This document shows, piece by piece, positions 50,401-58,968 of a stretch of 64,000 nt of DNA. This DNA comes from Maratus speciosus (Eukaryota > Arthropoda > Arachnida > Araneae > Salticidae). Position 1 is the stretch's first letter. Each line of letters begins with the position of its first letter. Made by a program: the position numbers and the translations under genes. The DNA lies in contig OZ010788.1 in the NCBI GenBank assembly GCA_963932465.1, positions 670,986,484-671,050,483 of the forward strand. The letters are read 5' to 3'. The notes below the pieces were generated by a model. The model saw nothing but the letters and a program-made list of their open reading frames with translations, had not been told where the DNA came from and did no database searches.

Positions 50401-53400
50401 TTGTGAACTAATAATTGCGGGTCTCACATAATTATTAGTTCTACATTTAAAAATAAAAGCTTCAAACATAAAGCTTGGAAAATATGTTTGTTTTCTTTGG
50501 TTAAAAAAGTCACTGCCAGAAACAAAACTTCTTTATCTACTAAATGATATCATCAAATAACATTTGAAAATTTCATTTACACTTGTTTTGACTAAAAATA
50601 TCAAAATTATCTTGCACAGTGATATTTTGAAAATAAATATCAAATATACAAATTATCAAACATCTTGATAATTTGAAAATAAATATCAATTATTTGAAAA
50701 TTTCAAAAATATTTAAAAATCTTGATATTTTAAAAATAAATATCGGTTATATACCAAGATATATATCATGATATATATCCATTTATATCCCTGATTGTAG
50801 GTTATAGAAAATTATAACGTTTTATTAGCAGTAGTTGCATGTATAAATAATAAACTTTAGTGTGATTAAAAACGTTTAGCTATGGTATTATTTTTATAAA
50901 ATAAATGTTTGTATCAATGAAATAAAAATAGTAAATTTCATTCAAACCTGTAGGACTTCGAATAACCGTGGATATATGTTTCTCTGCCAGTATATAACAT
51001 CCTCCTCAAACTGACCTTCCATCCATTCAAATGCAAATATATGAAGTACCATCATACCAAATGACCATAAATCGAAAGAGTCTCCGTTGGTTTTCCATTG
51101 GCCAGTATAGGGGCATGTCTCAGGGGGTCGACTCCACGCCATTAATCCGTATCTAAATAAGAGTAAGGCATTATGTTAGATACACATATATTAACGCTTT
51201 GCATATCTGCAACATACCTAAAAGTCAATGCCATTTATAAAGTAGTCATTAAGCCTTATATCTGAATTTAGAATAAAAAGAACTGCTTCACCTGTATAAT
51301 TATATACGATAATGTCTAAGGTATCCCGAACAGTATGTATAATAATAATTTAATTTTTAGATAATTTTTAAAAATTAAAACTGATTTAATAAATCGGTAG
51401 GTAGAGCTCTTTTCGCAAAATATTTACCTGAATAATAAGAAAAGAACCACCATAAAAATAACCTTAAAACACCATAAAGATTTTAATAAATGCGCAAAGC
51501 TTTTCGAAAGAACTAGTTTTTTCTTTATCAGGCGCAGAGAACACGTGCTACTACTTTGAAAATAGCAGCAAGATACTTGAGTCTTGGTGCTGTTTTCAAA
51601 GTAATAGGACGTGCTCTTTGCGATGCTATTCAGACCTGAGATACAGAAATTTGGAACTCTATTCTTATCCTCATAAAAACTAAGCTGTTTGATTTTTTTT
51701 AACACTTTTATTTTACTTCTTTACAGCTGAATGTTTTTACTTTCTTCTATCTTTGATTTAAGAAAGTATTCTAATCAAAAATCATTTTTGACTTCCGGTT
51801 TTCAACTAGCTTACACGTTTTAGGGGTCAGAGATACCAAAAAACATGTTTATACAAAACGTCTGTCTGTCCGTGTGTCACCATTGTACTGTCGAAAGGTG
51901 TATGAAGTTATGCACATTAAACTGTTATTAAACTGTTGATTTTAATAAATATCGTGACAGAGATTAAATCGTTTTTACTTCGATTCATTGACTGAAGCAG
52001 AAACAGTTGGTATAGTATTGAACTAATAATATTGAAGTTATTAGTATTTGGGGTAATCCCTTTTTTAAATATTGAGATGTATGAGATAGAAGAAAGTTTT
52101 GGGATTGGGACATCCAACTACAGTAAACTCTCGATTATCCGCGGAATTGGGTGGTGCGACTATCGCGGATAATCCACAAAATTTTGAAAAAGGGAACAAA
52201 TCAACACAAATATGTACTTGAACAATTTATACACATAATAAGTAACACAAGCATACATTTTATAGTTTCTACGCACAATGGGTAACATAAAGATACTTAT
52301 TACTTCAGTAATAATAAAATTATTCATTACTTACAAACTTGTAGGTTTATTTCTTTAGAAAATCCGTCAAAAGAAAATTTCTTTAGAAAATCCGTCAGTT
52401 TAAACAATTCACGAACATACTTTAGAAGAAAAAAAATTCATGAATTCATAATTCAGTACATAAAGGGTTAACTTAAGCTCTTTACAATAAAAATGTTTGA
52501 GCATTTGTATATCATTCACTTTTTGAAATATGTTAAATTTGTTATTGCGTGAATTGAGGTTATTGATAGTTAAATAGATATTTTAAGGGGGTTGGTACTT
52601 TCAGATCCATATCCGTGAACTTAAATGACCATTCTTTAAAAGTATGCATTTTAGACAAGTCGGAAATTGTACGTGAAACATGGCAAATGAGGTTCGTACT
52701 GTAACTAGTTTTATAAATATTCAGATCTTGGTGCAATAGCCGTTGCACTCTTATGCAAAAAAGCATTTGAATACAAAATTTATTACGATTCTGTATAATA
52801 AATTCAATAATATGAAATAATAGAACTCCATCTTCAATAGGACGTCATCACCCTGGCAACCTAGAATCATTACCTATCATGGGATATCGTTGAATTAATT
52901 ACGTATGATAGGATTTAATAGAATGAAGAAAATTTTTATTAATATTTTTTAAAGTTTTGATTTGATTTTCATAAAATTTGAAATGGCTTGGCAAAATTCT
53001 GCAACAATTATAAATATAAAATTTTTAATTATTCAGACGAATGGTGGAAATTTGAATCCCTTTATCTGGCATCTCATCTGAGGAAGAACATTTAAATTAC
53101 TATGATTTTTTCAAGACAATTCTAAAAAAAACGCAAGGAAAAATAATAACAATATTTAAATCTCCACTGATGACGGCCGTGTCATGGCTGAAAACTTTTC
53201 GGGTGTTTTAATCTTTTAAAATGCATTTTAAAATATTTTCAATATATTTTAAATAATTTTATGTTATATGTATGCACCTGAAGGTAATTTCAGCACATTT
53301 ATTTGCGCTTTGTATATGAATTTTAATATTAAATTTCAAACCATTCAGTTTTCGCGCTGTTATAGACGGAGACAGACAGATGGATCAAACGGTGACTTAA

Positions 53401-54337
53401 CCCCTTGAGGGGCAAGCGAAAATGTCTCTAAATATGGAATTCCCACCGGAATAACTGACAATTTTTATTCTTAAATAAGGAAAAGCAATTTACCTACGAT
53501 TTTCCTCCTAAGTTAAAAATATAAAATTTAGTTAATTTTTTCTGGTGAGAATCTTGTATATATTAGTCCTCAAGGGGTTAATGTGCTACGTATTTATATA
53601 ATTACGAACGCACCTAAAAAACACTCTATCTGTCCTGTATGTTGTCAGTTGTGTGTATCTGAGTAAAAACAATAAATGTGTATTTGTAACATTACTTTAC
53701 CTGCAGGTCTCAAAACATTCAATAAAATTAGAGGGAAGAAAATTGTTACACGAAAATAGTGTCTAAAATCATGTCAAAAAAATCTATATTAAAAAAAAAC
53801 TGTGACTCACCCTGCCACTTTTTCTTCAGTTGTATTCACACAAGAATAATCACTTAACACCGCTTTCATGTTATTTGTGATGAGAATATTGTCTACTTTC
53901 ACGTCCAGATGACACACATGCACTCCGTGAAGATAATCAATGGCATGAAGCACTTCTCTCAGCCATCTTGTTGTTATTTCAAAACTTAGATCGTTTCTCC
54001 GAAAACGTTGGTTTTTGAGGCAATCGTATAACGAGTACTTTGCAACAGGCATTACAAATATATCAGAATCTTCCAACTTCATAAACTCAAGAAGAGGTAA
54101 TACATTAGGATGTAACAACTTTCCCCATATTTCACTTTCCAATTTTCTTACATTGAGAGAAGGCACGATCTTTATTGCCACATTTTGGCCGCTACCTTGA
54201 TGTCGACAAGCAAACACCTGCCCGAACACTCCTTTTCCTAAAGATTTTGTAACATCATAATTTTTTGATTTAAGAAATGAAATCTCTTGATCATTCATAT
54301 TATCTTTTTTCTTAAAAAATTGTGAAATACTGGTCAT
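35351..54337 (-). CDS. Divergent protein kinase gene, six exons, 727 residues
   Basis: Joined exons on the minus strand: 54337-53811, 51152-50948, 45165-44943, 41215-40442, 38951-38643, 35496-35351 (2184 nt, 727 residues plus stop). All five introns are GT-AG and the phases agree at each junction. Kinase domain, about residues 28-295: glycine loop GKGVFGQV (34-41), VAIK with Lys56, likely helix-C Glu67, catalytic loop HLDVKVDN with Asp145, Lys147 and Asn150, metal-binding Asp163 in SDYS (instead of DFG), PPE (185-187) in place of APE, FDLWSFG (202-208), and Arg284. The usual catalytic residues are thus present, with HRD changed to HLD and DFG to DYS. Residues 300-727 are charged and probably disordered, with a basic patch near 334-350 and a 63-residue internal repeat. 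I do not recognise the kinase family. The ATG at 54337 follows an in-frame TAA and has a CAAAATG context. Confidence 0.85.
35606..36081 (-). mobile_element. Fold-back family D, copy in kinase intron 5
   Basis: It runs from CAAGTCGGAAA, then AGGTGCGTTCGTACT, to a decayed CAAAGTCACCT. Shared family landmarks are ACCTAGAATCATGA, AATAGAATGAAGAAAACTTT, ATGCGGACAGAGGGACGG and GGTGTTACGTATTTATATAA. About 475 bp. Non-coding. Family ends AGGTGCGTTCGTA are inverted. Confidence 0.78.
36082..36934. other. Intron 5 sequence without other feature
   Basis: AT-rich; short frames only. A TTTACAAATTA block near 36500 recurs near 37643. Confidence 0.4.
36935..37124. mobile_element. hAT-like MITE, second copy (kinase intron 5)
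   Basis: About 190 bp and alike in layout and sequence to 34443-34629: GCCAGTGGGCAAC on the left, GTAGCCCACTGGCAACACT on the right, GGTGCCAATC near the middle of the right arm. The left tip is disturbed by a TG expansion, and no clean 8-bp duplication is visible. Confidence 0.78.
37913..38029. repeat. Perfect 53-bp inverted repeat with 11-nt loop (intron 5)
   Basis: 37913-37965 is the exact reverse complement of 37977-38029; the loop is 37966-37976. On the minus strand it lies inside the kinase transcript and would fold into an unbroken 53-bp RNA hairpin. Sequences outside the arms diverge at once. Confidence 0.96.
38643..38951 (-). CDS. Kinase gene exon 5
   Basis: The acceptor TTTTTGGTATAG precedes it and the donor CAAG|GTATTT follows. 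It codes residues 577-679, acidic and Ser/Thr-rich (for example EETSADSLTYDIDEETEKQS). The frame is open across the whole exon and in phase on both sides. Confidence 0.78.
38952..40441. other. Kinase intron 4 (1490 bp)
   Basis: AT-rich with no complete repeat. Two segments around 39990-40150 and 40230-40390 resemble each other (TAACATTAAATT, AATGTAATTT/AATGTGATTT, ATCATTTAAAT, GCAAAATTTAAA) and look like an old duplication of about 240-bp period. Confidence 0.5.
40442..41215 (-). CDS. Kinase gene exon 4 (charged tail with internal repeat)
   Basis: The acceptor TTTCTTTTAAAG precedes it and the donor GAAG|GTATGT follows. It codes residues 319-576 in phase with exon 3. Features: a basic patch RRIREIKRKK (334-343), a DDDD run, and a duplicated motif ENL....C.SDS.LLK starting at residues 483 and 546. 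No known domain is visible. Confidence 0.8.
41980..42697. mobile_element. TTAA-ended element (718 bp) in kinase intron 3
   Basis: Left end TTAAGAGGGTCCG, right end CGGACCCCCTTAA; inverted with one mismatch in 13. It has the same ends and exactly the same length as 5048-5765, but the interiors are not clearly alike by eye. No transposase frame. Confidence 0.7.
43138..43602 (-). mobile_element. Fold-back family D, truncated copy in kinase intron 3
   Basis: It starts CAAGTTGGAAATTG and AGGTGCGTTCGTACC and follows the family to ACGACTATAGGTGCTA, where the last ~40 bases are missing. Confidence 0.75.
43683..43740. repeat. (ATATC)n-like microsatellite
   Basis: Imperfect repeats of CATAT/ATCATAT units. 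Confidence 0.85.
44366..44400. repeat. 35-base poly-T run
   Basis: Uninterrupted T from 44366 to 44400. It may be the A-tail of a retrotransposed copy in reverse, but no body was recognised upstream. Confidence 0.9.
44943..45165 (-). CDS. Kinase gene exon 3 (C-lobe end)
   Basis: The acceptor TTTCATTGTAG precedes it and the donor ATG|GTAAGA follows. It codes residues 245-318 plus one base. LIQSTLRYQPWERPKSSVI (273 onward) is the end of the kinase C-lobe, with the conserved Arg284 before Pro. Confidence 0.85.
45166..46441. other. Kinase intron 2, feature-free part
   Basis: AT-rich; no repeat or coding domain recognised. Confidence 0.4.
46442..47183. mobile_element. pogo/Tigger-like non-autonomous element (742 bp)
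   Basis: Ends CAGTCGAACCTCGTTATC and, reverse-complemented, CAGTCGAACCTCGTTATC, flanked by TA (46440-46441 and 47184-47185). Several GTGTCG / GCGGAGTG blocks recur in both subterminal zones. Inside are direct repeats of CTAGTGTATATATACTATT at about 46983-47021. There is no transposase frame. Confidence 0.85.
47707..48361 (-). mobile_element. Fold-back family D copy with a triplicated interior
   Basis: Ends CAAGTAGGAAATTG..AGGTGCGTTTGTAC and TACGAACGCACCT. The block TGTAACATCATTAAAATGC / CCCATTGGCGTAATGTAA / TTTTGACTGTCCCTGTAATT / ATACATCCGATTTTCAT occurs about three times in tandem between 47830 and 48250, with the middle unit shortened. Confidence 0.8.
48641..49152. mobile_element. piggyBac-like MITE (512 bp)
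   Basis: The ends CCCTTAAATGCCGGG and, reverse-complemented, CCCTTAAATGCCTGG differ at one base. TTAA flanks both sides (48637-48640 and 49153-49156). CCC starts with a TTAA duplication are the piggyBac hallmark. The interior frame (48730-48993) has no transposase features. Confidence 0.88.
49827..50793. mobile_element. hAT-like non-autonomous element (967 bp)
   Basis: The ends start CAGGG on both sides (CAGGGTTCG; reverse complement CAGGGATATAA), with ATATCATGATAT-type subterminal repeats. The 8-bp flanks ATTGCAGG (49819-49826) and ATTGTAGG (50794-50801) differ at one base. Three tandem copies of a ~20-bp unit (ATATATCCGATGTTTTCG) lie at about 49885-49941. No transposase frame. Confidence 0.78.
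50948..51152 (-). CDS. Kinase gene exon 2 (activation segment end and helix F)
   Basis: The acceptor CTCTTATTTAG precedes it and the donor CAG|GTTTGA follows. It codes residues 176-244. Joined to exon 1 it gives VAGGYGLMAWSRPPE, which runs straight from the activation segment into the APE-like motif and FDLWSFG, the helix F signature. Confidence 0.86.
51424..51705 (-). repeat. Repeat-derived frame with a hammerhead-like hairpin
   Basis: The 93-codon frame has no domain. On the minus strand, 51537-51491 reads GCGC, CTGATAA, a self-pairing AGAAA...TTCTTT stem, then CGAAAAG and TTGCGCA. This resembles the CUGANGA-stem-GAAA layout of hammerhead ribozymes, with one core change, and resembles repeat tails seen in retroelements. 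It lies in kinase intron 1. Low confidence in any function. Confidence 0.3.
52121..52200 (+). mobile_element. pogo/Tigger-like element, left end only
   Basis: TA then CAGTAAACTCTCGATTATCC, followed by an inverted TATCGCGGATAATCC. No matching right end was found, so it is a truncated copy in kinase intron 1. Confidence 0.65.
52656..53615 (-). mobile_element. Fold-back family D copy with two insertions
   Basis: Ends CAAGTCGGAAATTG..GAGGTTCGTAC and TACGAACGCACCT. About 300 bases (53030-53330) and a piggyBac-type MITE (53401-53577) have inserted, lengthening it to 960 bp. It lies in kinase intron 1. Confidence 0.75.
53401..53577. mobile_element. piggyBac-like MITE (177 bp)
   Basis: Left end CCCCTTGAGG, right end CCTCAAGGGG: perfect 10-bp inverted ends, flanked by TTAA (53397-53400 and 53578-53581). 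It interrupts family D just before its GTGCTACGTATTTATATAA block. Confidence 0.88.
53811..54337 (-). CDS. Kinase gene exon 1 (N-lobe and catalytic loop)
   Basis: Codes residues 1-175 plus two bases of codon 176. It carries the glycine loop, the ATP-binding Lys56, the catalytic loop (143-150) and the DYS motif (163-165). It ends in GCAGG followed by the donor GTGAGT. Confidence 0.88.
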
Positions 54338-54959
54338 TTTGAAATGATTTTTTTACTACTACTTTAAATAGAAGAGGATGATTATAATTAGATATTGGAG
54401 CTATTTAATGAATGGCTTGGCATTAATGTATAGTTTGGTGTTCCCTAAATTATTTTTGTATTTGAGTTGAAAATGAGTAAGGGTGTTAATTGTGATTATT
54501 TATATGTCAAATTATGAAAGCAAAATGAAGAAATATCAGCAATATATTAACTTATCAGCAATAAACTTTTTAAATTAGCACATTTAGCATGAATAGCATT
54601 GAACTCAAAAAGCATTAAATCATACGGTAGAAAACTAAAAAGTTAACAGTCTTTGTTGAATAGCTCAAGAATAGACCCATATTTCTTATTTCAACACAAC
54701 TTAATTGTTGTTAATAGATATTATTGTGAAAAAATTGCAATCCTCAGTCATTGTTTATTACTCATCATTGTTGTCATAATAAATAAATTTCAGTTTATTG
54801 TTCAATGTCGATTGTAAAGTCCCCTACCCTCCCCCCCCTCCAAAAAAAGGGCCCATGCAATGTTGACGTCATGAGGTTACGTCATTACAGGATTATGCAC
54901 CGAACCATGAATACTACGCCTGATCAAAAAATGACAATTGCCTTTGACTAATTTTTTTT
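54338..54959. other. Region upstream of the kinase start
   Basis: Probably holds the 5' untranslated region and promoter of the kinase on the minus strand. No TATA box or other motif stands out. C-rich and GACGTCA-type text at about 54820-54880 is the only GC-richer part. Confidence 0.35.
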
Positions 54960-55470
54960 ATTTTTTTATTTTACAGTCTACTTTTAAATTATGTATATAA
55001 CATTTGCTTTGATGTTCATCTACGTATCAAAACGAACCCAAGTTTTGTTTTTTTCAATAGCAATACCTATGTTTGATACCATAAATAGATTCTGCATTCG
55101 TCAAATAAGCTAAATCCTAATTTTTTATGAAATTCGTGTAATTAGTTGTCGAGAAATTATTTATTTTAAAATGAGCCTAAATTAGGGGCTGTACCCAAAT
55201 TGAAGTTCGGTACTCGATTGCTGAAATGCGACTAAATCACTATGTCACTTCTATAAAAGGCACATGGAACATAAATTGTTTCAAATTTTCGAGTTTTGAA
55301 TTGAGTTATAAATAGATAAAACAGAAAAAAAAGTTGATGATGAAATGTTAAATGAATATGATTATGATGCTGGTAGAATTTAAAATAATATATTTAAGCA
55401 TTGGTCCCTTGAATTTGAATACTAACAATTTCTAAAAGTTTTTCCGCCTCACGACAGTCACCATACATAT
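54960..55470 (+). repeat. Family E, second, truncated copy
   Basis: ACAGTCTACTTTTAAATTAT, TTTTTTTCAATAGCA, AAATTGAAGTTCGGTACT and neighbouring text align with 31360-31620. The long inverted ends are not both present. Confidence 0.6.
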
Positions 55471-56129
55471 GGCAGCTATCAGGCCTCGTATTCAGGGGAC
55501 GGTAGATCAAGCCATGATATCCAATTAGAAAAGGACCCTGCAAATATATCACTAATACTTGTGTTTTTATAGAAATATACGGAAACGTACACGTGTCAAA
55601 TTATCACCAAATTTGTCGACATAAGATAAAATGTGGCACACCAAAATAAATAATCAAAACCATTCTGGGGTGTTTGAACAAATGTAAATTTTTCTGTAAA
55701 CATTTTCTTGTCCACTTTATTGCCTAAGTATAGAGACAAAATATGACAAAGGTCGATTATGATTACATTACAGCTTTCTTATATCTTTTGAACATAATTA
55801 TAAATTAAGACTTTTATTTTCAGGCCATTTTCGTTATTACGCCACAGGTAGTAATTGCCAAATATTCTTTATACTTATAATTGTGTACGAGTTAAAGCAT
55901 CAATTATTTGTCGAACTACGCCCGGCAAACAAGGCCAATTGGCTGTGAAGCTACAACAAAATATTTAAATATTACACAGTAGAAAATATAAATAGAGAAT
56001 GTAATATAAATTTTAAAAATACGCTTTAATTAAGATTATTTATTATTTATTTAATTATACTATTAGAAATCATTTAATCATTATGGAAATCAACTAGCAG
56101 GAATGATCGATCTAAGCTCGGTCAAAATT

Positions 56130-57475
56130 AGCTTTGTGTTTATCTCGATATATTATTCCCACTGAATAATTCTTGCTGTTTTAGATCCTGAGCCATAGTG
56201 ACCCAAAATGGCCCAGTAATCAAATTTTTTCAAACACGGGAACTAACCCAATGCTCATCTCCAGCCTGAAAACAATGGAATATAAAATTTAGTGAAAATC
56301 GTTAGCCGTTTTCTTGATAAAATAAGCTTGACACATGTTGATCCAAAAATGATCCACTAATCGAAATTTATCTAACATGCGACCTATTTCCAATGTCTTA
56401 TCGCACTGGAAAATGATATAAAAAAATGTCAAAATCGTTCGGACCTTTTTGAGATACAGTTAGCTTAACCCTGACCCATTATCACCCAAAATTACCTATT
56501 AATGGAATTTACTTGAGCATGCGACCTAGCCCAATGGTTTTCTCGTGCCAAGAAACAGTAAAATAGAAAGTTTTGACAAAATCATTTGAGCAAAATCAAT
56601 TTTTTAGATACAGCTAGCTTGATTCTGATCCATTTAGGGTCCAAAATGACCCACTGATTGAATTTTCTTGAGCATGCGACCCAGCCCAATCATGCCCGGA
56701 AACGGTATAATACGAAATTTTGTCAAAATGTTTTGAACTGTTTTTTAGATACAATTAGTTTGACCCATTGTGACCCAAACTGACCCACTAATCGAATTTT
56801 CTTGAACTTGCGATCTAGCCCAATGGTCTTCTCGAGTCCTAAAACGATAGAATACAAAATTTAGTCAAAATCGTTGGAACCGTTTACTAGATAAAATTAG
56901 CTTGACCAATAGTGATCCAAAAATGACCCATTAATCGAATTTTTTCGAACATGTGACTTAGCCCAATAATCTTCTCTACCCGAAAACGATTAGATACAAA
57001 ATTTATTCAAAATTGATTGAACCGTTTTCTAGATAAAATTAGCTTGACCCACAGTGACCCAAAATTGACCCACTAATCGAATTTTCTAAAACATGTGATT
57101 TAGCCTAATCGTAATCCAGAACGGTAGAATACAAATTAAGTCAAAATCGTTACAGCCGTTTTTTAGATAAAATTGGGTGACACATAGTGACCCAAGTATG
57201 ATCCACTAATCGAAACTTCTCAAACATGTGGCCAAGCTCAATAGTTTTCTCGTGTCCAAAAACGATTGGATTTAAAATTTAGTTAAAATCGATTTAGCCG
57301 TTTTTTAGATATAATTAGTTTAACCCTCACCCAGTATGACGCAAAATGACCCCCTAATCGAATTTTCTCGAACATGTGATCTTGCCCAATGGCTTATTTG
57401 TGCCCGAAAATGGTAAAATACAAAATTTAGTCAAAATCGTTTGAGCCGTTTTTAAGATACAATTTACACACACAC
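56130..57475 (+). repeat. Tandem array of about nine ~142-bp units
   Basis: A unit built from AGTGACCCAAAATGACCCAC, TAATCGAATTTTCT, ACATGCGACCTAGCCCAATG, GAAAACG, TAAAATACAAAATTTAGTCA and AAATCGTTTGAGCCGTTTTT recurs. The TAATCGAA anchor starts near 56215, 56356, 56497, 56652, 56787, 56930, 57072, 57204 and 57352, a mean step of 142. Units differ by many substitutions. The array ends in an (AC)n run and GCTCGTATTATAGTATAAGA. Non-coding. Confidence 0.88.
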
Positions 57476-58096
57476 ACACAAACAATTTTTGCTCGTATTA
57501 TAGTATAAGAATTATAAATCATAAAAAGACAGTTTTTATAATTCATTTTTTTTCTGTTGTCATATAAATTGCATGAACGAAAAGTCATGCGTACAGCATA
57601 GATTATGAAACACTTTCAGAATACTTTAACAAAACTTCATCTTTCAGTAAGATGAAAGATGATGTCTTAAGTAAACAATTTTAAAAACACATAATTTGAA
57701 AACCCAATTTCAGGAATTACCGTCGAAAAAATTCGAAAAAATATAAGATTTCTTTTGTGCACCCCTGCATGTGATGAATAGATATGTATTACTACATAGA
57801 GTGCTAAAGTTTAGTTTAGTTAAGAAACAGATAACACAGTTGTAAATTTCACTTCAGCCATTTCTGTCAATAAACGGAAAAGTACACCAAATCATTTGTG
57901 TTGTCCTGTATATCAGCTGAAAAATGTATTTACACCAAGTAATGGGCAAATAAATAGTTTCATTTAAAAGCGTACACCGCAGTTGGAAACGCTCTCCCAG
58001 CAATTATTGTTCTTCGACTGTACTGCAATTAAATTAAAATGCTGTGCACACGCTATTCTATAGTAAGCATCTTGTAATGCACCTCAATGATATATA
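57476..58096. other. Non-coding stretch
   Basis: Only a short hairpin (CATCTTTCA..TGAAAGATG, about 57640-57663) was noticed. Confidence 0.4.
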
Positions 58097-58390
58097 CAGG
58101 GTGCCCTACTCTCAACGGTGTCCAATGACTAATCTCTAAGCCGTTAGTCATAGACATAGAGTTCTAATTACAAAAATGTTTTAAATGAGGTAAAAAATTA
58201 ATTTAAAAGGCGTTTTGATATTTAAAAAAGAAAAAAAAAATAAATACGAAATTAAAATTTTTATACGGTCCCCCTGTCCTACAAGTGATACATAGTACGA
58301 ATTTCCTGTTACACTAACAATTAAGACAAAAAAAATTCCTATTCATATAACCCTAAATTTGACAGAGTTTTGAAGCTTTGAATTGCATGG
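58097..58390 (+). mobile_element. One end of a mariner-like repeat (family F, copy 2)
   Basis: Starts CAGGGTGCCC after TA and aligns with 14074-14370. No opposite end found. Confidence 0.62.
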
Positions 58391-58968
58391 CTCTAGCCAA
58401 TTTTCAGCATCTGATATCAGATGGGTTGAGTCATGCTTCGAGGGATCGTATATAAAATATTTAAAGTATTAGAAGTATTTATTTAGAGTGTACATTTTTG
58501 AATTGTAGCTAAATTGAATCATTTCGAGCAAGTTCTGAAATTGTAATTTCCCTTAATTCAGTTTTAGATTAGATAATCTAACAGAATTTTAACAATTTTC
58601 ATTTTGGGAAGAATTACGATTGTTGCTTTTCATTCATTTCACTCTAATTGATATATGGTATTGAGGATTACTGTAGCATGTCTGGTATTGGAAATGAAGT
58701 GTGCAGCATTTACAGTTTGTCTATACCCAAATGTTTCGTTACATTATGGTATACCTGGAAAAATCTTTTGTAGTGTATTTTAATGATATTAGACAATTGC
58801 AAACTCATTGAAATTGATATATATCACTGAATTGCGGAACAAGATTTTATTATAGAAGATGGGTTTGCATAGCATTTAAAGTGTATTAACACGGTCACAC
58901 AAAATAATTTGGTTACATTAGAGACTATGAGCATTACTATATATGTGTGCTCTGTACTCTATATTTAA

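Noticed and set aside
51424..51705. 93-codon minus frame as an extra kinase exon
   Set aside because: It lies between exons 1 and 2, which already join in phase through a continuous kinase domain, and it shows no kinase motif.
56130..57475. CRISPR array
   Set aside because: The units are similar throughout with no unique spacers, the period is ~142 bp, and the genome is eukaryotic.
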